A stretch of DNA of 64,000 nt, taken from the NCBI RefSeq assembly GCF_027887165.1, contig NC_077228.1:182756309-182820308 (forward strand). The letters run 5' to 3'. The notes beneath the pieces were generated by a model. It made no database searches. It saw only the letters and a program-made list of their open reading frames with translations, and was not told the DNA's origin. Each line of letters begins with the position of its first letter. The stretch's first letter is position 1. Shown piece after piece: positions 22,741 through 34,435 of the stretch. This DNA is from Monodelphis domestica. Lineage: Eukaryota; Chordata; Mammalia; Didelphimorphia; Didelphidae. The translations under genes were made by a program, and so were the position numbers.

Positions 22741-23042
22741 AAGGGGGGGGGGGGGAAGGGAGAGGGAGGAAAGGAAGGAAAGGGAGGAAGGAAAGAAGGA
22801 AGGAAGGAAAGAAGGAAGGAAGGAAGGAAGGAAGGAAGGAAGGAAGGAAGGAAGGAAGGAAGGAAGGAAGGAAGGAAGGGAGGGAGGGAGGGAGGGAGGG
22901 AGGGAGGGAGGAAGGGAGGGAGGGAGGGAGGGAGGGAGGGAGGGAGGGAGGGAGGGAGGAAGGAAGGAAGGAAGGAAGGAAGGAAGGAAGGAAGGAAGGA
23001 AGGAAGGAAGGAAGGAAGGAAGGAAGGAAGGAAGGAAGGAAA
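22741..23042 (+). repeat. Composite (GGAA)n/(GGGA)n purine tract
   Basis: About 300 bp of almost pure purine. GGAA/GAAA units run to 22878, GGGA units (with one GGAA) run to about 22958, and GGAA units run to 23042. It is preceded by a run of 12 or more G. The long Pro/Ser/Leu frames on the minus strand are repeat artefacts. Confidence 0.97.
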
Positions 23043-24220
23043 GTAGATTTGAGAACAATTGGGAATAGACTCAAAATCAATTTGTTGAGCAAGACATTCA
23101 TCCTAAAAATACTAATACTTGGAAAGAACATAATAAATAAAAGTGCAGATGTGACCATAGGTGGGAGGAACAAGAGGCTCTTGGTTACATATACCCAGAA
23201 TTAGAACAAAAGGAAGCAGCAGCAATCCCAAGAGAAATAGGAATGAACCCACAAATAATTTGTAGCTAATTATGGCTCTTTCTTTCTTTGCCAGCCTGGC
23301 TAAGAGAATTTTCCATCTTTCAAATCCAAAAATGTGAGTGCCACCACTATGGGACATCCCCATCTTTCCCACTCCAACTGAATGGTTATTGCTCCATGTT
23401 TTGTAAGGGTGCTGAACTCACTTTTTGCACTTGACAAATTATGTATAATGGAGAAGAGAGCTAATCCAGGCTCTGTATCCACTCAACCAGGTCACAGAAA
23501 ATCTTGAGCATTCAAAACTTGAATGTAAAAGTCCCAAATGGTGAAAAATAGGCTGGTCAACAGTTCATATGAAAAATTCCTGGGAATTTTAGTCTAGAAC
23601 TCAGTAAGAGCCAATGTTATGCAATGACTTCAGAGAAAGTTAACATACCAGTAGGTTTAATTAACAGACGTGTAGAGAGATGGCATGGAAAGAATGACAG
23701 ATACATTGACAGACAAGATCACTCACTGTATTGTGTATTTTTTACTAGACTGTCTTTCTTTGCTCCACAGAAAGTTTCAATCTGGGAATAGTGTAGAAAT
23801 TACTAATGTAAAAGCAAAATGTATCAACAAAATTTATTTTTTAAAAACCAAAAATAAATGTTTTCTTTCACAAAAAGAAGAAAAAAGAAATGTAGTATCT
23901 AGATGGAATAATAGCCATTCTACTCTGTACTAACTGGACTACATTTGAGGTATCATCTAAGCATTCTAAGCAACACTTTTTGAGAGGGAGCTCCAGAAGC
24001 TGAATCATACCTAGAGAAAATGATTTGGTGTCTGGGCCAGGTGGTAGGGAGGAGAAAAAGTGTACAACATAATATTCTAATGTTTTAAGAACTGTCTTCT
24101 GAAAGTAGGAAAAGATTTATTCCAGGTTGTACCCATGAATATGATTAAAGCTAATAGGAATTATAGAACACAGATTTTTGTCTTAATACAATGAATTCTA
24201 ATGATTAGAATTGTCCAAAA
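23043..24220. other. Intergenic, no feature seen
   Basis: AT-rich. No gene, RNA or repeat was confidently recognised. Confidence 0.35.
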
Positions 24221-24224
24221 AAGA

Positions 24225-24405
24225 GTTAGTGCTTCCAGGCCTAGAGACAAGAGGTCCTGGGTTCAAATTTGACTTCAGATACTTCCTATTTGTGTGACCC
24301 TGGGTAAGTCACTTAATCTCCACTGCCTAGCCCTTACCGCTCTTCTGTCTTGCAACTAATACAAAGTATTGATTCTAAGATAGAAAGTAAGGGTTTAAAA
24401 AAATA
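24225..24405 (+). repeat. SINE-A copy
   Basis: From 'ccaggcctagagacaagagg' through 'gtgtgaccctgggtaagtca' to 'tctaagatagaaagtaaggg'. Confidence 0.85.
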
Positions 24406-25335
24406 AAAGCTTGAGTGAAGGTGAGGAGGGAGTGCATTCCAGAGGCATGGGAGAAAGCTAATCAAAAACTTGCACAAGGAGATAGAGTGCTATAAGCAGT
24501 GAACAGCAAGAAGGCCATTTGCAAAGACTTTAGCCAGAGTATGAAGAGAGTCAGTGAAATAGGAATCTGCAATGTCAAGCATCACAGACTTCTGGTTAAG
24601 GAGAATCAGGATTTGAGATAAGTCATAGGATTTGGTCGTCAAGATATTAAAGAGAAAAGTTTCCCTTGGGTGGTTGGGCTAGAAGACATTACAAGACATT
24701 AAGGGATGAGTGGGTGATGAGGGAGAAGAAGCAGCAGATAAATGCTTTCCTTTCTAAAAATAGGGATGAATGGGTCAAGAGAAGGGATTGGGCTACCTAA
24801 GCATACCTAAGACCTAAGCATTTTTGTAGGCATGGGAAAGAGCCAGCAGAAATGGACAGAACGAAGATACAAAAGAGAGCAAGGAGGATTCATGGAGAGA
24901 CTTCCAGAAGCATATTCAAGGAAAAGGAAACAAGAGTACAGGTAGAGATGATAACTTTGAAAAGGAAGGTTTCTTCTTTATCTTCTGAGACCAGAGGGAA
25001 GGGTAGAAGAATGGAACCATATGGGAAAATATTGTTGAGATGTAGGGGAAGGAAATTCAATGAGGATGCCTAAGGCAAGGTTTTCTTCTGGGAAAGAATA
25101 TTAACCATAGAACTGGGTCCTTGGAAGAAGAGCAGATTGGGAACAATTTCCTTTATTAGCATAATTGGGGTTAAATCTGTGATTAATAAAAAAGAATGCC
25201 ATGTAGAGAGAGCAATTTATAATAGATCTAACCAGAGAATGGGAGTGAGTATAAGGCTCTATAGACTTACTCCCCCAGTCTCCATTGGCATGGGTGGGCT
25301 GGTTCCCCAGATCTTAGCTATATCTTTTGGTCAGG
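24406..25335. other. Intergenic, unclassified
   Basis: Purine-rich plus strand with short open frames (24852-25073, 25137-25421) that show no recognisable domain; possibly old LTR or LINE DNA, not provable by eye. Confidence 0.3.
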
Positions 25336-25339
25336 CTTT

Positions 25340-25575
25340 TAGTGGCACCCCTAAGGGTTTGTGGTATTCTAGTTCCAATGCCTTCCCTCTGTTAATTATG
25401 TCCTATTTGTCTTGTATATAGATTGTTTTGTATATATTGGTTTTCATCTTGTTTCCCCTGTCAGATTATAAGCTCCTTGAAGATAGGGACTGCCTTTTGC
25501 CTCTTTTTGCATCCCAATACTTAGCATAGTTCCTGGCATGTAGTAAGTGCCTAATAAATGTTCATCAGTTGCTTT
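25340..25575 (+). repeat. L2 LINE 3' end
   Basis: Typical L2 terminus: 'attataagctccttgaagat', 'agggactgccttttgcctct', 'cctggcatgtagtaagtgcc', 'taataaatgttca'. Confidence 0.75.
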
Positions 25576-26795
25576 TTTGTTGTCTATTGAGGCCTCCATT
25601 CTAATATGGTCCCCCCAAAATCAGTCACCATTGAGTACCCCAATATAATCTAGCCTATGTTTAGTACCCCAATATCCTTTTAATAATTTGCTTTTTCCTC
25701 AGTAGCAATCAGTTAACAAGAGTTAACTGTCACAAAAAAAATTTACTGAAAAACCATAATAAAACAAAAATATAAACACATTATCCTGAATCTGGACATC
25801 TTTGGTCTCTGAGGAAGATTGGCTCAAACCTAAAGCAGTGGCTAGAAATATTTCCATCATCAAATGTACTTAAAGTCCTATATAGTCAGTGGATGAGTCA
25901 TATTCCCCTGTTTGAAGGATAAGTCAAGTAGGTGGCTCCAGGGAGCTGGTTCCTTCCTGGGCTCAGCTATTAGATTTCCAGCACCTCTTTTGATCTTTTA
26001 GTGCTCACAAGACCCTAGTTCATCACATCTCCAAAACTCATTTACCTATGAGCAAGAAAGAATGACAACAGAAAGCTGCTTTGCCAGGCACTCTTGGAGC
26101 CTGCTAGCACTTTCTCCTTCCCCACACAGAGACTTGTGAACATAGTCCCAGTCTCACCACCACTGAGCAATATGATCACTTAGTGTCTTTTGTATGCATC
26201 CTTAATTCCGGCTTAGCAGCCAATTAAAAGGTTTTTCTTCCCCAAAGAAGGAAGGAAGGAAACAGGAAATAGTCACAGAAGACTTTATTCATGCTCTGAA
26301 TCAAGAGCAGACTTCCTTCATGCTACATCTTTGTGTATTTGCAGAATCAGGCTTCCCAAGCATCTATATGAGTTGACACCAGGCAGGGCCACCTGGGTAT
26401 CTTCACAGTCCTGAGAAGAAAGAGGAGGTGAATAATACAGGTTACCTAAGATTGGAATTTAGTAGAGTGGGACAAAAGGTCAAAGAAACAAGAGATTTAA
26501 GGGTGATGAAGAAGGTATCATCATTGAAATGGATGTCTACCAGATCTTGTCTCTGCCAGAAAGAGAAGGAAGTGAAACAAGAACAGAGATAACTGATGGA
26601 AAGAATGCCATCCAAGACTCCTTTCAACTCTAAGATCCTAGGAACCTATAATGAACATTGAAAATCTGATCCATGGTTCCACTCTCTTTTAGGCTATTAT
26701 CCACTTTATTATCATGCAACTAATTGAGAAAGAACTACTAAGAATATGGTTGCTGTTTTTCCTTTGCAAGATTAAATTATTCTATGGGACAACAG
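25576..26795. other. Intergenic, no feature seen
   Basis: No recognisable gene. Short weak L2/MIR-like words occur but I cannot delimit an element. Confidence 0.3.
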
Positions 26796-26799
26796 GAAC

Positions 26800-26990
26800 T
26801 GTAATTAATGACTCTGGGGATAGAGAACTTGAATTCAGATCCTGCGTCTGCTAATTACTCTCTATGTGACAATGGGCAAGTCTAAATATTCTTATACTTT
26901 CTTTCCTTGTTTATAAAATAAGGGATAGATTGCCAATCCTTTGAGGTTTCTTCTAGCTATAGAAAGATGATTTTATAATAACTTGGGGTG
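26800..26990 (+). repeat. MIR fragment
   Basis: Forward: 'gaacttgaattcagatcctg', 'tatgtgacaatgggcaagtc', 'ttgcctttccttgt'-like block, then 'ataagggatagattgcca'. Confidence 0.5.
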
Positions 26991-27439
26991 GGGAAGAACA
27001 ATCTATACCTTTTGAACAACCGTTATAAGAAGGTGAAGGGAGCAAGCCCCAGTAGGTACAAACTCCTGAAAACACTGCCTAAGAGTCTTACATCATAAAG
27101 GTTTTCTTAGTTTGTTTTGTAGAGATTGCCTAACTCAATCTGTGGGGCTTGGTCAAATTATTTTTCCTCAGATTGATTTGTAAGAAGTTGAAACTTTGCA
27201 TATTAAACCTTAAAAAAACCTAAACTAAAAAACAAACAAACCTGTTCCTATTCTGGTCAACCCTGCCAAGTAAAGTCAAAGTCATAAAGGCATGCTTAAT
27301 TGAGGCAATATGGGAGGGGGCTCGGGGGGAAGGGACAGAAAGAGCATAAATCTTGTAACTATGGAAAAATATTCTAAATTAACTAATTAAATAAAATTAT
27401 CCCCCCAAAAAGTATTCCAAGAAAAAAAAGCGTTACATG

Positions 27440-27810
27440 GGGCACCAAGACATTAAGTGACTTGCCCAGGAGTAGACAACTAGTATGTGTAGGAGGTAGG
27501 ACTTGAGACCAGGTCTTCCTGACCCCACACCTCTCCTTTTACCCATAATTCCACCCCTATCCCTTGGCTGCCATTTATAGAGTGGTTTAAATCTTGCAAA
27601 ATACCTTACCTATTTTATCTTATTTGAGCCTCATGAGAACTCTGTGAGCTAGGAACTACAGGTAATATCATCTCTATTTTGCTGATGAGGAAACTGAGAC
27701 ACAGAAAGATGGAGTTTTTGCCCAGCTCATAAGCATCAGAGTTAGGATCTGAACCTGGATCTTCCTAAATTCAAGTTCAGCAGTCTTACCTCTATACCAT
27801 GTGGTGCTCA
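27440..27810 (-). repeat. Two tandem MIR fragments
   Basis: First: 'gacttgcccaggagtagaca' to 'accaggtcttcctgacccc' (about 27460-27530). Second: 'aatcttgcaaaatacctta', 'ttgctgatgaggaaactgag', 'ctgaacctggatcttcctaa' (about 27575-27810). Both are reversed. Confidence 0.6.
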
Positions 27811-27939
27811 CTGATGACAATTGGCAAAAAAAGAGACTAGAAATGAATAGAACAAGAAGTAGAAAGCACCCTAGAACTTCCAGATGCAAAGGACAGAGCA
27901 TCCCGATTGTTCTAGAACATAAAAATCTTGCCAACACAC

Positions 27940-28050
27940 AGCAAACAGAGTACTAGGCTTGGAGGCAGGAAGATTGTAGGTCAAATGCAGCCTAAGACAC
28001 TTCCTAGCTGTGCGACTTGTATTATAATTGATACTAAGTCAGGAGTTTAA
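27940..28050 (+). repeat. SINE-A/B-type head fragment
   Basis: 'gtactaggcttggaggcagg', 'gtcaaatgcagcctaagaca', 'tcctagctgtgcgactt', then an A-rich end. Confidence 0.6.
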
Positions 28051-28385
28051 GAAGAAAAAGGGGGGAGGAAGCAAACCCCTAACTTTGTATACCCCCTGAC
28101 TTCTAATCTTTGTTAATGAGCATACATACATACATTCCCTATTGCTTCAGTATGTCTGCACCATCTGACACCTAATGTCTTGCATGACTCTCTCCAGGTC
28201 ACTCTTCAAATCCCTACTTTTATAAGAATCTTGACTTGAACATGCACTAGAGTTTGCTTGAGTATATTAGGAAGAGAGCTAGCTTCAGTGTCAAGAACAC
28301 CTGGGTTTCTGCCTCTGATATATACTATGTATATAGCATGCAAGTCACATGCATACCCATCAATACTCTGGGAAACTCTCTAAGA

Positions 28386-28596
28386 CAGTGATGGCAAACC
28401 TTTTAGAAACCAAGTGCCCAAACTGCAACCATCACGCAGCATGTGAGCCCCACCTCCTTACCCCACACAGGGGAGGAGGTGCTCCCATTGGGCTGCTGGG
28501 CAGAAGGGTGGGTCATGGGAGAAATGTCCTCACATGAGTGTGGAGAGGGGAAGGGGAACAACCCTTTCTGGCACATGTATCATAGGTTTACCAACA
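28386..28596. mobile_element. hAT-like nonautonomous DNA transposon (MITE)
   Basis: About 210 bp with terminal inverted repeats: left cagtgatggcaaacctttta, right 'cataggtttaccaacac', whose complement is gtgttggtaaacctatg. No coding capacity. The ends match those of the element at 44029-44240, which has an exact 8-bp duplication. Here the flanking 8-mers (ctctaaga / aacactaa) no longer match convincingly. Confidence 0.65.
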
Positions 28597-28639
28597 CAAC
28601 ACTAAAGCAATAGGTTGCAGAGTAGGTGTAAATGTATAG

Positions 28640-28910
28640 AAGTGACACTGGATAGGATAGAGTGCTAGGCCTAGAGTTGGGAAGATCTGAGTTCAAATTT
28701 GGACTCAAATACTTAATTAGCTGTATGACTTGGGCAAGTCACTTAGCCTCTGTCTCAGTTTTCTTCTCTATAAAATGAGGATAATGATAATTCCTACCTC
28801 CCTATAGGGTTATTGTGAGGATCAAATGAGGCAATAATTGTAAAGTGCTTAGCACAGTTCCTGGCACATAGTAGGTGCTATATAGATGTTAGTATTATTA
28901 ATCTACATTG
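28640..28910 (+). repeat. MIR SINE, near full length
   Basis: All MIR blocks occur in order: 'agagtgctaggcctagagtt', 'gacttgggcaagtcacttag', 'ataaaatgaggataatgata', 'ttgtgaggatcaaatgaggc', 'cctggcacatagtaggtgct'. Confidence 0.8.
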
Positions 28911-29400
28911 GGATATAAAGTTCCTTATTGGAAGCTTCCTATAAGTAGCACTGTTGTCAATATCTTAGGCATGAAAACCTTATAGCTTTGGCTCTAGATT
29001 GATAGATTGCTCTTCAGAAAGACTAAATACATTCATAGTACCACCAGTAATACAGGGATAGATCTTCCCCCAAACCCCCACTAGCATTACTCTTAAGTAT
29101 AATATTATGGAGGGCAACAGACTTGTTCTTTCATAACAAAGTCTTGGGTGCCTCTGCCAATCTACACTCATTCATTCATTCAACATATATGTGTAAATAC
29201 CCACTATGTCAATATTTAGAAATATCTCCCCATGTGTATACTCACACACACATACAGAGGTGATACAGAAAATATAAAGATGTTTAAGACTTTGAAATCC
29301 TAGTGATTGGAACAGTGCCTGTCACACAGTAGGGGCTTAATACATCCTTCTTAACTTTATTTAACATAATCCCTTCACTTAAGGAGTTTATAATCTGGTA
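28911..29400. other. Intergenic, weak L2-like words
   Basis: Contains 'tgcctgtcacacagtagggg' and similar L2/MIR end words around 29310-29345. Nothing else was recognised. Confidence 0.3.
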
Positions 29401-29404
29401 TTGA

Positions 29405-29995
29405 TACCCTCAAAGCATTAGTGAGTTAGGGGAACATCTACCCCAAGCGTGTAAAGGCTATCCTTGGTGGAATGGACAGATGAGAACAATTTCTTCCAAT
29501 TGCCATGAAGACAGCTGTAAGCAGGTGCTGTAGAGTGCTTAGAGCTTGGTCAGATATTGAAGATGCCAAGGTCACCTGGTACATCCCAGGCCATCTCTGA
29601 TTGTCCTGATTTTTGTCTTACCACTGAACTTAAATGACTCTGGAAGAGAGAGTGAGACTAATGACTGTGTAACTCTGCCTCACTTAAATCTTATTCACTT
29701 CCAAGCCGAGAAATCACCCCATAGCATCATTGGTTCTCTTAGAAAATGAAGGATGGGGTGGGGGTGGGGGCAATTGGGTGACTCAGTGGATTAAGAGCCA
29801 GACCTAGAGATAGGAGATCCTGGGTTCAAATTTGACCTCAGATACTTCCCAGCTGGGTGACCCTGGGCAAGTCACTGAACCCCCATTGCCTATCTCTTAC
29901 CACTCTTTTGCCTTGGAACGAATAAGCAGTTTTGATTCTCAGACAAAAAGTAAGCGTTTAAGAAAAGAAAATGAAGGATGAACAACAACAATCTG
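29405..29995 (+). repeat. SINE-C copy split by a SINE-A
   Basis: SINE-C blocks: 'ggggaacatctaccccaagc', 'gaagatgccaaggtcacctg', 'tctggaagagagagtgagac'. The tail is interrupted after 'agaaaatgaaggatg' (29741-29755) and resumes with the same 15-mer at 29966-29980, followed by 'aacaacaaca'. Confidence 0.85.
29756..29965 (+). repeat. SINE-A nested in SINE-C
   Basis: Forward SINE-A ('ggtgactcagtggattaaga' to 'agtaagcgtttaagaaa') flanked by an exact 15-bp target-site duplication, agaaaatgaaggatg. It inserted after the SINE-C. Confidence 0.92.
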
Positions 29996-29999
29996 ATAG

Positions 30000-30785
30000 G
30001 GGATGATCAGATAGGTAAATACATAAATGAAATACGAAGCAGCATATGATGTGCAGCACATGAGCAGCATATGGTAATACAGGAGTTTAGAGGAGTAAGA
30101 AATCAGTTTTAGAGAGGGGTGAAGGAAAATTAGAAAAATGTCTGGAGGATGAAAATTTGAGCTAGTCAGGCAAGTCTGGGTAGGATTTCAATAGCTGGAT
30201 GTGGTGGAAAATGTTTCCAGCAGGATATTCCTGTGGAATATCATGAAGGAAGTGCAAAACTGAAAATTGGTAGGGTGATTGGGACTAATGCTATAGATTC
30301 AGGGAGGGCCCTGATGTTGTGATAGTAGAAGTCTGGATGAGTTATCAGAGGAAAGTATGTCAAGAAAAAAAGAACAGAGGGCTGAGGGGGGAATGTTGGG
30401 GAATGGCGGGGGCACATAGTGTATGTGTACATCCACATAAACACACTCTCTCTTTCAGGAGAAAGGAAGAAGAGCCAAGGGAAAAGACTGAGAAGTAACA
30501 AAGAAGTAGGAGGGAAATGACACTTAAGGATAACAGAAGAAAAGGAATGATTAAGTTTCAAGAAGAAGGGCATGGTCCATAGTGTTAAATTGTGCAGAGA
30601 TGCTGAGGAGAATGAGAACTGAAAAAAGACTACTGGATGTCGCAGTTAAGAAGTCCCCGGAAAGCTTGGTAAAAAAATCGTTTCAGGAGAGTGATGGTAA
30701 TGAAAGCCAAGGTCAGAAGGAAGAGTAATAGTGAGGAAATGAAGACAGCAACAGCACTCCTTAGAGAAGTTTTATTGTGAAAGAA
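30000..30785. other. Intergenic, no feature seen
   Basis: Purine-rich plus strand; no recognisable gene or repeat. Confidence 0.3.
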
Positions 30786-30794
30786 CATGAAAAT

Positions 30795-31025
30795 GGCACT
30801 GTGGTGTAGCAAACAGAATACTGGGCTTAGAGTAAAAAAATACCTGGGTTCATATTGTGCCTCTAATACTGGCTGCATTAGTACAGTCAAGTCACTTTAA
30901 ACTCTCTGAGCCTCAGTTTTCTCATCTATAAAATATACATCATAAATTTGGAAGCACTTACTTGGCAGAGTTGTTGTGAGACTCTAATTAGATAATCATA
31001 ATAATGTGCTTTAAAACCTTTAAAA
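30795..31025 (+). repeat. MIR fragment
   Basis: Forward: 'gaatactgggcttagagtaa', 'cctcagttttctcatctata', 'gttgttgtgagactctaatt', then 'taatgtgctttaaaacc'. Confidence 0.65.
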
Positions 31026-31059
31026 GCATAAATATCACCTAATATTTTTCCAGTGTCTT

Positions 31060-31312
31060 ATGTTAGTTTTCAGTTGTTTCATTCATGACCAACTCTGACT
31101 CATTTGAGGTTTCATAGGCAAAGGTACTGGAGTGGTTTGCCACTTTCTTTTTTAGCTCATTTTATATACAGGGAAACCTAGGCAAACAGAGTTAGTTGAC
31201 TTGCCCAGGGTCACACAGCCAATATATGTCTGAGTTCATATTTGAACTCAGGAAGATGAATCTTCCTGACTCTAGACCTGAATTCTATCTATTGCACCAC
31301 CTAGCTGTCCCA
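31060..31312 (-). repeat. SINE-B copy
   Basis: Reverse copy: 'ttgaggtttcataggcaaag', 'gcccagggtcacacagccaa', 'tgcaccacctagctgtccc'. Confidence 0.85.
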
Positions 31313-31504
31313 ATGCCTTATACAGAGTAGGTTTTTGATAAATGTTTGTTGAATTTTTCATTTGAATTGGATCTCCTATTGTGTGCCTTTCCATGAACTC
31401 TCTCTTCTGTGTTAAGGGTTGTAAAGATGAAATAAGGCATGACTCCTGGAGCCCATACTCATGGTAGGGACACAAGACTCATGAACATGAAACAATAAGA
31501 AAAC

Positions 31505-31679
31505 ATTAGGCAACTAGGAGGTTTATTGGATAGAGCACCAGACCTGGAAATAGGAGGTCCTGTATTCAAATTTGACCTCAGACACTTCTTAGCTCTATAA
31601 TCCTGGACTTAACCCCAATTGCCTAGCCCTTACTACTTTTCTGGTTTGGCATCCATATTTAGTATTGCTTCTAAGACAG
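31505..31679 (+). repeat. SINE-A copy
   Basis: Forward, diverged head ('ggcaactaggaggtttattg') then 'gaggtcctgtattcaaattt', 'tagcccttactacttttctg', 'tattgcttctaagacagaca'. Its tail runs into a simple repeat. Confidence 0.75.
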
Positions 31680-31834
31680 ACAGGGGGAGAGAGACACAGA
31701 GAGAGAGACAGAGAGAGACAGAAAGACAGAGATAGAGAGACAGAGACAGACAGAGACAGACAGAGAGACACACACAGAGACAGAGACACAGAGAGAGAGA
31801 GACAGAGACACAGAGGGGGGAAAGGGAGAGAGGA
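31680..31834 (+). repeat. (GACA)n/(GAGA)n simple repeat
   Basis: Degenerate GACA, GAGA and CACA units between the SINE-A tail and the GAA tract. The Arg/Asp/Glu-rich frame across it is an artefact. Confidence 0.95.
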
Positions 31835-32034
31835 GAAGAAGAAGAAGAAGAAGAAGAAGAAGAAGAAGAAGAAGAAGAAGAAGAAGAAGAAGAAGAAGAA
31901 GAAGAAGAAGAAGAAGAAGAAGAAGAAGAAGAAGAAGAAGAAGAAGAAGAAGAAGAAGAAGAAGAAGAAGAAGAAGAAGAAGAAGAAGAAGAAGAAGAAG
32001 AAGAAGAAGAAGAAGAAGAAGAAGAAGAAGAAGA
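31835..32034 (+). repeat. (GAA)~66 uninterrupted trinucleotide repeat
   Basis: About 200 bp of pure GAA with no interruption visible, followed by 'gagaaaagaaaagg' and a second SINE-A. The poly-Lys and poly-Ser frames on the two strands are shadows of the repeat. Confidence 0.98.
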
Positions 32035-32045
32035 GAAAAGAAAAG

Positions 32046-32255
32046 GGGGGCAGCTGGGTAGTTCAGTGGCTTGAGAGCCAGACCTAGAGACAGGAGGTCC
32101 TAGGTTCAAATTTGATCTCAGACACTTCCCAGCTGTATGACTCTGGGCAAGTCACTTGATCCCCATTGCCTAGTCCTTACTACTCTTCTGCCTTGGGAAC
32201 CAATGCACAGAATTGATTCTAAGATGGAAGGTAAGGTTTAAAAAAAAATAAAAAA
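32046..32255 (+). repeat. SINE-A copy
   Basis: Complete forward copy: 'gggcagctgggtagttcagt', 'ggtcctaggttcaaatttga', 'gattctaagatggaaggtaa', ending in A-rich sequence. Confidence 0.9.
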
Positions 32256-32579
32256 AATAAAAACATGTCAAACAATGGGTTGGGCCAGAGATCCATGGTT
32301 TGATAAAAATGTCCATATATTGCTCTGTTCTATGAATTCACTTGACAAGAAAAAAGAGATAGCTTACAGGGATTGTAGAAGCAGTCAAGATAATTTTATA
32401 GAATCACAGAATTATAGAGTAACAGAGTTGGTAGTCAACTCCAAAGCCATCTTGTTCAAGATATACTGGAAAAAGAATCCCTTCTTCAATGAAGTAGAAA
32501 TGACTACCTGCTTGTGTGAGCCTTTTGTATAGCTCTGTTAAGAAGCTTTCCTTGTGTAGCACCTAAATCTATATTATTG

Positions 32580-33105
32580 GCATTTTAAAAAATGTTTGAG
32601 TTTCAAATTCTCTTCCTTTCTCTCTCTCTCCTTTTCTTTCCCCCTCCCTGAGATGGTAAGCAATCTGATATTGATTTTACATGTGCATTCATATAAAACA
32701 TTTTTTTTTATTTTAGTCATTTTGTAGAAGAAAACTGGAACCAAAAAAACAAAGAAAATGAAATACAGAATGTTTGGGTCTGCATTTCAAACTCCATCAC
32801 TGTTTTCTCTGGAAATGGATGATATTTTTCATCATGAGTTTTTGGGATTGTATTGAATCCCTGTATTGCTGAGAACAATTAGGTCACTCACAGTTGTTCA
32901 TCAAACAATATTGATATTGCTATATACAGTGTTCTACGCCTGTTCTCTTTACTTTGTATCAGTTCATGTAAATTCTTCCAGGTTTCTCTGAAATTGCCCT
33001 GCAAGTCATTTCTTACAGCACAACAGTATTTCATTACAATCATATGCCATGATTTGTTCAGTCATTCCCCAGTTGATAGTTATCCATTATGAGCATTTCT
33101 ATCCA
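32580..33105 (-). mobile_element. L1 3' end, reverse
   Basis: Reads in reverse as the 3' terminal region of marsupial L1 ORF2/3'UTR: 'cagcacaacagtatttcatt' and 'atgatttgttcagtcattcc' are complements of words such as 'tggaatactattgtgct' and 'ttgtggtat' seen in the long L1 at 54.5 kb. Non-coding. Confidence 0.7.
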
Positions 33106-33445
33106 TGGCCTTCGAGAGCCATGGAGAACAAGTCTGCTCTTTCGTGGGACTGATAAACCTGATAGTATTGGAAGGCAACGTTGTTTACTCTAATACCACG
33201 GAAGGCAGTGAGCCTCCGTTATATGTCAGCACTTTTCAGTGAATCTTGAGGCTCAGAGTACTTTGACTTTTTCATTGTTTAGCTTTCTATCCTAAGAAGC
33301 TTCCAGGAGAAACAAATTAATTCAGGCTGATTATCAAATGCTTTTCAAAAGTGGTAAGAATGGAACTAGTTGTTTCTGACATGGGCCCTAAACCAAGAGG
33401 TAGAGGTACCTGGAGAGTGAACATTCTACTTCCCATTTGAGAAGG
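33106..33445. other. Intergenic, no feature seen
   Basis: Sequence between two opposed L1 3' ends; includes a short near-palindrome around 33100-33125 ('catggcc..gagagccatgg'). No gene. Confidence 0.3.
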
Positions 33446-33449
33446 GGGC

Positions 33450-33835
33450 AGTATCAAAAACAAAAGAGGGAGTGAAACAAGCAGAACCAAGAGAACATTA
33501 TGTACAGCAACAAAATATTCTTTGAAGAATGGCTTGTGTCTACCTCCAGAAAAAGAACCAATAAATAGAAATAAGGAAAACAGTTTTATATATACATATC
33601 TCTTTTTGTCAAAGGATGCTGCCTCTGATGGGGGGGGGAGTTAACTAAATATCTCAATATTTTAAATGTTACAAACAAACAAATGAATATTTTTTTAAAA
33701 CTGAGAAGCATATATTGCACCATTGGCTGTGGGAAGAGTGGGTGGAGGGGAGGGAGGGAAACAATGTGATTATTGTAACCAAGGAATAATGTTCTAAATT
33801 GACTAAATAAATTTATTCAAATGGAAAAAATAATG
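33450..33835 (+). mobile_element. L1 3' end
   Basis: Forward: 'aagcagaaccaagagaacat', 'ttatgtacagcaacaaaata', 'tctacctccagaaaaagaac', then a 3'UTR with 'gggaagagtgggtggagggg' and 'gactaaataaatttattc'. 5'-truncated. Confidence 0.75.
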
Positions 33836-34435
33836 GAAAAAACCTGAGAAGCATATAAAAGGATTAGGAAGTAGAACCTGAAGAGATAGGCTCAAAAAGG
33901 AGAAGATAGTTGGCAAAGCAAATAAGAAAAGGTAAAGTACCTGTAAGAGTAAAAAGGTAAAAGGTAAGTAACAAGGAGAGAGTAAAGCAAATTGGTAGAG
34001 CGGTTTGGTGAATGGGACAAGTTGGTGGAACAAGAGATTGATATAAGAGGAAGCAGTTGTGGCTGCAAAATTACTATTGATTCTAAGGAAAGGAAGTTGA
34101 CTGAGACTTTCAAGTTATTACGAGCAATAAATTATGTAAATATTTTAACCAGGTGCTTAGGATTTAAGCTACAGTAGTTAAAGAAAAAAAGCTGAAAATC
34201 ACAACCAGCATGGAGAGTAGGGGAAATTGTACAATGATTTGAATCCTGTACGTGATGTTTTTATTCCTGTTTCTGCTATAACTGAGTGACTATTATTTTT
34301 GTTCCAAGTGTAGGCTGAACTCTCTCCTTATGGAGGAGAGGAAGGGATTCCACGCTCCAAGTTGTTCGGGAGAAATGTGTTTCCAAAGGAAATGGAAGCA
34401 CATTTTCAATGAGGAAAAAGAAGGGATTTGAGGTG
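33836..34435. other. Intergenic, possibly upstream part of the CR1/L3 element
   Basis: The 61-codon frame at 33992-34177 has no motif I can name. Its position just before the CR1 esterase block makes it a candidate for CR1 ORF1 or 5'UTR, but this is inference only. Confidence 0.25.

Noticed and set aside
22705..23173. Pro/Ser/Leu-rich minus-strand frames of 117 and 144 codons
   Set aside because: Shadows of the GGAA/GGGA tract.
31633..32109. Long poly-Ser (minus) and poly-Lys (plus) open frames
   Set aside because: They translate the GAA and GACA/GAGA simple repeats; no start context or conserved flanking protein.
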